From contig DBTX01000016.1 of the NCBI GenBank assembly GCA_002307275.1, forward strand, positions 11,211 to 22,890: DNA of 11,680 nucleotides. Direction: 5' to 3'. The notes beneath the pieces were generated by a model, which did no database searches, had not been told where the DNA came from, and worked only from the letters and a program-made list of their open reading frames with translations. Both the position numbers and the translations under genes were made by a program. Positions 6,745 through 11,680 of the stretch are shown here, in pieces (position 1 is the first letter of the stretch; each line of letters begins with the position of its first letter). The stretch is from Hungateiclostridiaceae bacterium UBA1305 (GTDB lineage Bacteria; Bacillota; Clostridia; Acetivibrionales; DTU013).

Positions 6745-8148
6745 ATGGTCTTTTCCAGCTTGGTCTTTTTGGTCCGATTCTTGCCTATAACTGCATTGCT
6801 CTATTTTATTGCTCCAAATATAAAAATCAAAAATCTGGTCCTGATTGCAGCCTCGCTATTCTTTTACGCCTGGGGCGAGCCGGTCTGGGTGATTCTACTC
6901 ATATTAAGTTCTCTCATCGATTTTATCTGCGGTGGTTTTGCAGGAAAGTACCACAATACAAAAAAAGGTAAAATGTTTCTGGTCACGTCGCTTGTTCTGA
7001 ATCTGGGGATGCTTGCACTGTTCAAATATGGAAACTTTTTTGTCGATAACCTGAACGCAATTTTGAATATTCATATGCCCAACCCGCGAATTTCCCTTCC
7101 GATCGGTATTTCTTTTTATACCATGCAGACCATTACCTATACGATTGATGCATATAGAGGAAAGGTGAAGGTCCAAAAATCTTTTACCAACTTTCTGCTT
7201 TTTGTATCCATGTTTCCGCAGCTTGTGGCGGGACCGATCGTGCGCTATGAGGATATAGAGACGCAGCTGGCCGACCGGAAGGTCTCGATGGAGGATATGT
7301 ATGCCGGGGTCGTACGTTTTATCCGCGGACTTGCAAAAAAGACGCTGATCGCAAATTATGCAGGTTTTCTGGCGGTCAAATTCCTCGACGGTGATCTGCT
7401 CAGCCAATCCTCACCGCTTGTGTGGTTCGGCTTGCTCTGTTATACATTTCAAATTTATTTTGATTTCTCAGGGTACTCGGACATGGCAATCGGACTTGGC
7501 AGAATGTTCGGCTTCAGATTCCCGGAGAATTTTAACCATCCATATGTCTCGCAAAGCATTACGGAGTTCTGGCGCCGGTGGCATATGACACTCAGCAGGT
7601 TCTTCCGGGATTATGTATATATCCCGATGGGCGGCAACCGAAGACTCCAGTACCGAAATATACTGGTCGTCTGGATGCTGACCGGGTTCTGGCACGGCGC
7701 AAGCTGGAATTTCGTCATCTGGGGCTTGTATTTTGCAGTGATCCTTGTTCTTGAAAAAACCTTCCTGCTCAAAGCGCTTGAAAAAGTGCCCAAGGGCGTA
7801 CGTATTGCTTATTCGTTCTTTCTTGTAATGTTTGGCTTCAACTTTTTCTACTTTGTTGATTTCAACCGCAACATCGATGCACTGAAAGTGATGTTCGGTT
7901 TTGCAGGAGCGGCATTTACCCTTTCGGAGGCTGCACAACTGCTTGTCAACTATCTCCCGTTCATTGCAGTTTGTGTGATATGTGCAATACCGGCACGGGA
8001 ATTTGTTCTGGAAAGGTTAAAAAGGCTCAACCTGCCCAACGGTGTTGTCTTGACCGGAGCAACGGTTTGTGCGGCCGCTGTGCTGATATTCTGTACAGCC
8101 AGTATTGTAAGTAACAGTTATAACCCTTTTATATACTTCAGATTCTGA
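6745..8148 (+). CDS. MBOAT-family O-acyltransferase (AlgI/DltB-like)
   Basis: This is a polytopic membrane enzyme that passes acyl groups across or at the membrane for O-acylation of surface polymers, as AlgI does for alginate and DltB for D-alanine on teichoic acid. The 467-residue product begins MVFSSLVFLVRFLPI and is dominated by hydrophobic helices. The AlgI-like core is clear: PIGISFYTMQTITY, QLVAGPIVRY, FQIYFDFSGYSDMAIGLGRM, FWRRWHMTLSRFFRDYVYIP (His280) and WMLTGFWHGASWNFVIWG with the invariant catalytic-site His317. ATG 6745 is chosen because TTGGAGG ends four bases before it. The frame is open back to about 6646, but that part lies within the promoter and lacks a binding site. The partner gene follows after 116 bases. 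The polymer acylated is not evident; D-alanylation is less likely because no dltA or dltC is nearby. Confidence 0.92.
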   Translation: MVFSSLVFLVRFLPITALLYFIAPNIKIKNLVLIAASLFFYAWGEPVWVILLILSSLIDFICGGFAGKYHNTKKGKMFLVTSLVLNLGMLALFKYGNFFVDNLNAILNIHMPNPRISLPIGISFYTMQTITYTIDAYRGKVKVQKSFTNFLLFVSMFPQLVAGPIVRYEDIETQLADRKVSMEDMYAGVVRFIRGLAKKTLIANYAGFLAVKFLDGDLLSQSSPLVWFGLLCYTFQIYFDFSGYSDMAIGLGRMFGFRFPENFNHPYVSQSITEFWRRWHMTLSRFFRDYVYIPMGGNRRLQYRNILVVWMLTGFWHGASWNFVIWGLYFAVILVLEKTFLLKALEKVPKGVRIAYSFFLVMFGFNFFYFVDFNRNIDALKVMFGFAGAAFTLSEAAQLLVNYLPFIAVCVICAIPAREFVLERLKRLNLPNGVVLTGATVCAAAVLIFCTASIVSNSYNPFIYFRF

Positions 8149-8160
8149 GCAATATGCTCA
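8146..8160 (+). other. Small hairpin on the acyltransferase stop codon
   Basis: TGAGCA (8146-8151, starting with the TGA stop) pairs perfectly with TGCTCA (8155-8160) around a three-base ATA loop. An A-run follows instead of a U-run, so it should not terminate plus-strand transcription. It may protect or process the mRNA between the two module genes. Confidence 0.4.
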
Positions 8161-8264
8161 AAAAAAATACTCTGGGAAAATGCTCTGGAAATATAATATG
8201 GAACAGAACTGGAATTTTTATTCTGCAGGTAGAGGCAGGGTCAGATGTTTATAGGTGAGGACAG

Positions 8265-9884
8265 ATGAAAAAGCTGCAATATTCCATTATAATAACATTT
8301 GTTGTGATCATGGCTGCGATGTTTGTATGCTCGCTGTTTCCGGATAATGATGGGTTCTCTTCATTCGAAAACAGAAAGCTGAACGGCAAGCCGGAGTTAT
8401 CGCTGAGCAGTATTTTCAACGGGAAATATGAAAGCGGCTATGAAAGCTATCTTCTGGACAATTTTTTATTGAGAAATTTTTCTGTTCAAAGCTATCAAAC
8501 CTATACTGAACTGTTTTTTCTTGATGTTTTCAGACAGAGCGAAGATGTTTTGATGAGTATTGATGTCGATACATTTGTTACAGCACAGAAGCCGGAAAAT
8601 ACTGTTGATGCGCAATCAACCGACAGGCAGCCGGTTATGGGGCAACAGCGGGCAGGGGAGCAATCCGCTGCAGGGCAGGATCCAATCGTGACAACTGCAC
8701 GGCCCTATGGGCAGCAAGCAGTCGACGGGCGATCCACCACAGGAGAAGCCGCTTCATATCAAACAGCCATAGGGCAGAACTCTGCAGAGCAGTCCACTGC
8801 AGGAAATTCAACCACAGGGCGATCAACTACGGGGCAGTCAACTACAGGGCAGTCCACTTCAGGGCAGGTGGGTGAAGCATCAATAGAAATGGGGCAAGGA
8901 GATGCTGCTTCGACGGATGACGGCCTGCAATCTGCTATTGAGCAGGACCCATTGCAGGGACAGATCGACGACAGGCTGAACAATTCCCTGATTATATCCG
9001 GTGACAGAGTCATGATGCCGACTGGTGCGAATAACCTGAAAGCATACGGAAGTGTATTGACGAAAATAGCAGAAGTACTGCCCGGTAAAAACATCTATTC
9101 GATCACAGGCCCAACAAGTGCTGCCTACTTTGCTTCAGATAAATATAGTACAGGTTCTTATGACCAAGGCAAGGCGGAGGGGATCATCAAAGCCTCCGTA
9201 AATGGTGTGAAGGTGGTCAAAGCTTATGATATGCTTCTTGGTCACAGGGATGAAAATATCTATTTCCGGTCCGACGTTCACTGGACAGCCCTGGGTGCCT
9301 ATTATGCCTATACTGCGTTCTGCCAGTCGGCAGGCTTAGCCCCTGCGAGCCTTGACAATGATTTTACAATGGATACCTACAGACCGTTTTTAGGCGGTCT
9401 GTATTCACAAATCTACAAACAGCCGCAGGCAGCGAGACTGAAGAATAATCCGGAGCAATTGGATTATTATATCCCCAGGATCGGACATCAACTGACCTTG
9501 TATAATAAGGGCAACCTGAAAGCTCCCTACACGGTGGACAGTATCATCAATACCGACTTTTCCAGCCTGGGCGCCTATAAATATTCCTGCTTTGCATGGG
9601 GAGACCAGCGTATAGAGAGAATCAATTCAGATGCTCCCGGCGGCAGAAAACTCCTTGTTGTAAAAGATTCCTACGGCAGCGCGCTTGTGCCGTTCCTTGT
9701 GCCGAACTACTCGAAGATTTATGTAATCGATCCCAAAGGCTTCAACCAGGAAGGCTCGCTGAGCTTTGACGCAAAGAAGCTGATCGAGGATGAGGAGATC
9801 GACGATATAGTATTCTGCTTCTCCATTTACGGAAGCGGCAGAACGATTATCCAGAATGGTCTGACAGACTTATTCCTGAGGTAG
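8265..9884 (+). CDS. DHHW-family / AlgJ-like SGNH-fold acyltransferase partner
   Basis: This 539-residue membrane-anchored extracellular protein is the usual partner of an AlgI-like MBOAT protein, moving acetyl or related groups onto polysaccharide outside the cell. An uncleaved signal anchor occupies about residues 5-24 (SIIITFVVIMAAMFVCSLF). The conserved FENRKLNGKPELS block (34-46) is typical of DHHW/AlgJ/AlgX proteins. The catalytic Asp-His pair is DVHW (Asp337, His339), and the nucleophile is Ser469 in KDSYGSAL, matching the Asp-His/Ser arrangement of AlgJ and AlgX. Between about residues 105 and 225 lies a Gln/Ser/Thr/Gly-rich linker with five-residue repeats that is not part of the family fold. 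The start is ATG 8265 after AGGTGAGG. It is probably cotranscribed from 6630-6658. No clear terminator follows before the tRNA promoters. Confidence 0.88.
   Translation: MKKLQYSIIITFVVIMAAMFVCSLFPDNDGFSSFENRKLNGKPELSLSSIFNGKYESGYESYLLDNFLLRNFSVQSYQTYTELFFLDVFRQSEDVLMSIDVDTFVTAQKPENTVDAQSTDRQPVMGQQRAGEQSAAGQDPIVTTARPYGQQAVDGRSTTGEAASYQTAIGQNSAEQSTAGNSTTGRSTTGQSTTGQSTSGQVGEASIEMGQGDAASTDDGLQSAIEQDPLQGQIDDRLNNSLIISGDRVMMPTGANNLKAYGSVLTKIAEVLPGKNIYSITGPTSAAYFASDKYSTGSYDQGKAEGIIKASVNGVKVVKAYDMLLGHRDENIYFRSDVHWTALGAYYAYTAFCQSAGLAPASLDNDFTMDTYRPFLGGLYSQIYKQPQAARLKNNPEQLDYYIPRIGHQLTLYNKGNLKAPYTVDSIINTDFSSLGAYKYSCFAWGDQRIERINSDAPGGRKLLVVKDSYGSALVPFLVPNYSKIYVIDPKGFNQEGSLSFDAKKLIEDEEIDDIVFCFSIYGSGRTIIQNGLTDLFLR
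8790..8864 (+). repeat. Coding minisatellite, five 15-bp units
   Basis: Five consecutive 15-base units of the type CAGTCAACTACAGGG encode the pentapeptides QSTAG, NSTTG, RSTTG, QSTTG and QSTSG (residues 176-200). Looser copies extend outward to about 8640 and 8870. The unit length is a multiple of three, so gain or loss of copies would lengthen or shorten the linker without breaking the gene. Confidence 0.85.
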
Positions 9885-9985
9885 AAAAATAGAATCTATA
9901 GGATGATCGGCTCAGGTTAGAATTTTTCAAGTCTGCTGGCGAAGGTGAAAAACTTTCTGGACTTGTTGGCGGAACAAATTCCGTA

Positions 9986-10014
9986 TTGCGGTAATGGGTA
10001 AAACCGCTTATAAT
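9986..10014 (+). promoter_or_regulatory. Upstream promoter of the tRNA-Pro gene
   Basis: TTGCGG (9986-9991), a 17-base spacer, then perfect TATAAT (10009-10014). An inverted repeat GCGGT/ACCGC (9988-9992 and 10003-10007) overlaps the -35 box and spacer and could be a protein-binding site. Between the preceding stop (9884) and this promoter I see only the inverted repeat CAAGTC/GACTTG (about 9929-9964) and no terminator. Confidence 0.55.
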
Positions 10015-10088
10015 ATAGCTACACGAAGCAGCACGGAGATACAGAAGGAAAAATGCCGTGAAACAGTGTAAAATGCAATGCAGTGGCA

Positions 10089-10117
10089 TTGAACAAATGT
10101 ATGGCATATAGTACAAT
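10089..10117 (+). promoter_or_regulatory. Proximal promoter of the tRNA-Pro gene
   Basis: TTGAAC (10089-10094), exactly 17 bases, then TACAAT (10112-10117). Transcription should start near 10124, about 60 bases before the tRNA, so a 5' leader must be removed by RNase P. Confidence 0.75.
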
Positions 10118-10121
10118 GTAC

Positions 10122-10172
10122 TCTGCGCCGAAAAAGACGCAGACATACTTTGCAGTTATCCCGCAGGTATGT
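10122..10172 (+). other. Two hairpins in the tRNA-Pro leader
   Basis: TCTGCG/CGCAGA (10122-10127 and 10138-10143) and ACATAC/GTATGT (10143-10148 and 10167-10172) form two abutting six-pair stems. They share base 10143, so only one of the terminal pairs can form. They fill most of the leader between the predicted start near 10124 and the tRNA. They may help processing; I recognise no known RNA motif. Confidence 0.35.
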
Positions 10173-10185
10173 TCCCAGAAAATAA

Positions 10186-10261
10186 CGGGGTGTAGCGCAG
10201 CTGGTAGCGCGCTTGGTTTGGGACCAAGATGCCGCAGGTTCGAATCCTGTCACTCCGACCA
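10186..10261 (+). tRNA. tRNA-Pro, anticodon UGG
   Basis: This is a complete 76-base cloverleaf with encoded CCA. The acceptor stem CGGGGTG pairs with CACTCCG (one G-U). The D arm carries AGCTGGTAGC. The anticodon stem CTTGG/CCAAG encloses the loop TTTGGGA with anticodon TGG at positions 34-36. The T arm is GCAGG TTCGAAT CCTGT, followed by discriminator A and CCA. It has its own promoters and a terminator. An integrase remnant pointing towards its 3' end indicates that it has served as an attachment site. Confidence 0.97.
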
Positions 10262-10269
10262 GTACAGAG

Positions 10270-10305
10270 AAGCGGGTTTACGATATAGGAAGCCCGCTTT
10301 ATTTA
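10270..10305 (+). terminator. Intrinsic terminator of tRNA-Pro
   Basis: AAGCGGGTTT (10270-10279) pairs with AAGCCCGCTT (10290-10299), one G-U included, around a 10-base loop. It is followed by the T-rich TATTTA. It lies nine bases after the tRNA CCA end. Confidence 0.75.
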
Positions 10306-10321
10306 TGCCTTGAAATGAAGG

Positions 10322-10343
10322 TTTTGTACTAATTTTGTACTAA
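10322..10343. repeat. Perfect tandem 11-base repeat at the integrase stop
   Basis: TTTTGTACTAA occurs twice head to tail (10322-10332 and 10333-10343). The second copy covers the stop codon of the integrase remnant (complement of 10340-10342). Short repeats beside an integrase and a tRNA may belong to the recombination site, but the attachment core cannot be set without an intact element or an empty site. Confidence 0.6.
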
Positions 10344-10484
10344 TCAGGTTTTTTTTCATTTGGATTAAATATTTTAAATCTCTTATTAGCGGCATCATGT
10401 TTCATGTCCTCATTTACATGACCATAACGGTCAAGTGTAGTCTGTATGCTTTCATGCCGTAAGGGTCAAACCATTCGCTACCAG
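10340..10484 (-). pseudogene. Tyrosine recombinase (integrase) C-terminal remnant
   Basis: Read on the minus strand, the DNA encodes RHESIQTTLDRYGHV followed by NEDMKHDAANKRFKIF and a stop at 10340-10342. This is the end of a phage/ICE-type tyrosine integrase, with the nucleophilic Tyr in LDRYGH. Just upstream, in another frame, LVANGLTL (complement of about 10461-10484) resembles the segment that normally precedes the (G/R)HxSIQTT motif. The roughly eight residues between them are missing and the frame is shifted, so an internal deletion has occurred. The catalytic Arg and His boxes and the whole N-terminus are gone; the remnant ends at the IS66 terminus near 10490. The fragment is too broken to function. 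The orientation towards tRNA-Pro is typical of an integrase next to its attachment site. Confidence 0.8.
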
Positions 10485-10489
10485 TTAAT

Positions 10490-10516
10490 ATAAGCGCCGT
10501 TTATTTGCGGCGCTTG
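10490..10516. repeat. IS66-type element end with terminal hairpin
   Basis: ATAAGCGCCG begins at 10490 and resembles the GTAAGCG-type ends of IS66-family elements. AAGCGCCG (10492-10499) is mirrored by CGGCGCTT (10509-10516), giving an eight-pair hairpin that includes the transposase stop. It marks the boundary between the insertion sequence and the integrase remnant. The opposite end of the element is not seen. Confidence 0.55.
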
Positions 10517-10880
10517 TTGTAACAATCAGCCGGGAGTGATTTTGACCACGGCATGTGTGGCTCCAGATTTGATTGTTCAATATTTCCATCTTTATCAATG
10601 AGTTTTGGCAGTTCTGTGAGAAGATAACTGATGTAGTAATTACATTGAGACTGTTTGCTCTAGCTGTCTCTGTAATACTATAGATTATGGCACTGGCCTG
10701 GGCACCTCTAATTGTATTTATGGTCATCCAGTTCTTACGACCAATTGAGAAATTTCGAAGAGATCGTTCACTGGCTGAGTTGTCGATAGGGACTTCTCCA
10801 TCAGTAAGAAATACTTTGAGGTATTCTCCTTGGTTTATACTGTATCTGAGTCCAGACGCTGTTTTCCCTTTGGGAATGAC
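10501..10880 (-). pseudogene. IS66-family transposase (TnpC), C-terminal fragment with one frameshift
   Basis: On the minus strand the peptide includes LKVFLTDGEVPIDNSASERS, GRKNWMTINTIRGAQASAII and YSITETARANSLNV. This is the conserved C-terminal DDE-domain end of IS66 transposases, including the glutamate of the ASERS motif. At about 10639-10640 a single base is missing (a TAT codon reduced to AT). In the next frame the normal C-terminus resumes: YYISYLLTELPKLIDKDGNI and then EPHMPWSKSLPADCYNKRRK, stopping at 10501-10503. About 126 residues of a protein normally near 500 remain. The upstream side ends near 10880, where the reading changes to a leucine-rich-repeat frame. A continuous 144-codon frame here mixes true IS66 sequence with frameshifted nonsense at its end. 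Confidence 0.85.
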
Positions 10881-11199
10881 TGTTGTATGGATTATAAACA
10901 AATTTGTACATTGCATCATGATAAGTTGGATGAATTAGATCAAGAATACCATTCCTCCTTAACATGTCTGAATACTTTAATTTCGATGTACTTTCTTCAT
11001 ATGTAAAAATGTATCTGATTGGATTTCCAAAGAAATAGCAAGTACTTAGGTTTTTAACATTAGCTAAACCAGTAATGTCTTCAATTCTATTATTTCGTAT
11101 ATCAAGGTACCGAAGGTTTGAAAGGCTTTGTATCTGGTTTATATCAGTTATGGCATTCTCTGAAATTTTTAATAATTTCAGCTGTTGCAGCCCCTGAAT
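10881..11199 (-). pseudogene. Leucine-rich-repeat (internalin/SDS22-like) protein fragment
   Basis: On the minus strand, starting right after a TAA at 11200-11202, the frame reads GLQQLKLLKISENAITDI then NLRYLDIRNNRIEDITGL and NVKNLSTCYFFGNPI. These are about two and a half 22-residue leucine-rich repeats of the SDS22/internalin type (LxxLxLxxNxIxDI), followed by a charged tail to about 10881. Such repeats usually lie in secreted or wall-bound binding proteins. There is no start codon, signal peptide or anchor. The right side runs into a stop and the left side into IS66 sequence, so this is an internal scrap. Just upstream another frame (about 11303-11144) reads EEFKSFILAKKRMAEAERLL, which may be earlier coding sequence joined by a frameshift, but I could not settle this. 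Confidence 0.65.
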
Positions 11200-11265
11200 T
11201 TAGAAGTCTTTCAGCCTCAGCCATTCGCTTTTTTGCTAATATAAACGACTTAAATTCTTCTGTAG

Positions 11266-11658
11266 CTTCTTTTTTCAGACAAATACCATACACATGCCTT
11301 TACAAGTGGAGTTGCTGGTTCTGTTGTAGTCGCGCAGACCTTATCCTATACTGTAAGAACCTCTACTGGGTTTGACGTAAAATATAGAATTAATTACGAA
11401 AATACTACAGTTGCATTTCAGAACTTCAGCAATTATTGCAACTATTTACAGCATGGCGTTCATATTATGTATGACATTACTGATGATCATTATTATAATG
11501 TTCAAAGTGCACCAGTCAATGGTCAAACATATACAGTCTATTCGGGTAATTCAAATTTTTACCTAAATAGTGGAGGTATTTGGAATGCGTTATATTCTTA
11601 TTACTCTGCAAATATAGTTGGAGCATCTTCTTTGGAAGGTACGATATCTCTTAACTAG
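11266..11658 (+). pseudogene. 3' part of an unrecognised gene, 5' truncated
   Basis: The plus-strand frame is open from just after a TAG at 11263-11265 to TAG at 11656-11658, about 130 codons. It has no ATG, GTG or TTG until the Met at 11467, yet the sequence before that Met looks as protein-like as what follows (FTSGVAGSVVVAQTLSYTV, STGFDVKYRINYENTTVAFQ). The product is rich in Tyr, Asn and Ser, low in charge, and has no membrane segment, which suits an exported beta-rich protein end (QTYTVYSGNSNFYLNSGG). I recognise no family. The 5' end was probably lost in the rearrangement that brought it next to the leucine-rich-repeat fragment on the other strand. The DNA is more AT-rich than the housekeeping genes to the left. 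Confidence 0.5.
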
Positions 11659-11680
11659 TTTCACCTGATAAAAGATCCTT

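Noticed and set aside
6904..7938. Minus-strand open frames of 167 and 156 codons opposite the acyltransferase
   Set aside because: They are antisense shadows of a clearly conserved membrane protein and have no recognisable motifs.
8640..8870. Repeat cluster as a possible CRISPR array
   Set aside because: The units are 15 bases, contiguous without spacers, in frame, and inside a coding sequence.
11118..11375. 85-codon plus-strand frame
   Set aside because: It overlaps the leucine-rich-repeat coding on the other strand and the better-supported plus-strand frame ending at 11658. It has no binding site and its composition is not protein-like at the end.

Overview
The window looks like chromosomal DNA from a Gram-positive member of the Bacillota, most likely a clostridial relative. 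The evidence is a large Bacillus/Clostridium-type SRP RNA with an Alu domain, strong AGGAGG-type ribosome binding sites, a tRNA with encoded CCA, and near-consensus vegetative promoters with 17-base spacers. I cannot name a species from the sequence alone.

Layout. (1) 1-270: SRP RNA on the minus strand, running off the left edge at or very near its 3' end, with its promoter at 305-333. (2) 271-869: about 600 bases without an intact gene. This stretch holds an inverted repeat, a small membrane-peptide reading frame broken by one base (559-635), and three hairpins in series. (3) 870-2537 (+): a TIGR00266/AIM24-family protein and galU, probably one operon. (4) 2601-2669: a long hairpin between convergent genes, acting as a bidirectional terminator or a REP-like element. 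(5) 2816-6474 (-): a TtcA-like PP-loop tRNA thiolase followed 11 bases later by a large secreted phosphodiester glycosidase, from a promoter at 6533-6561. (6) 6630-9884 (+): a divergent promoter, then an AlgI-like MBOAT acyltransferase and a DHHW/AlgJ-like SGNH protein, which together form a surface-polysaccharide acylation module. The second protein carries a repeat-rich linker encoded by a 15-bp minisatellite. (7) 9986-10305: tandem promoters, a leader with two hairpins, tRNA-Pro(UGG) and a terminator. (8) 10322-11680: an AT-richer patchwork of broken genes. It contains a tyrosine-integrase C-terminus, an IS66 transposase C-terminus with one frameshift, a leucine-rich-repeat fragment, and the 3' end of an unrecognised plus-strand gene.

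Functional reading. UDP-glucose synthesis (GalU), a secreted glycosidase and a membrane acyltransferase pair suggest a cell-surface polysaccharide neighbourhood on an otherwise housekeeping backbone. That link is inferred from proximity and family knowledge. The right end reads as the decayed remains of an element integrated at tRNA-Pro and later hit by an IS66 insertion. I see no convincing new multi-gene system. The most unusual items are the frameshifted small peptide, the structured DNA around it, the minisatellite linker, the degenerate phosphoesterase-like tail of the glycosidase, and the gene graveyard beside tRNA-Pro.
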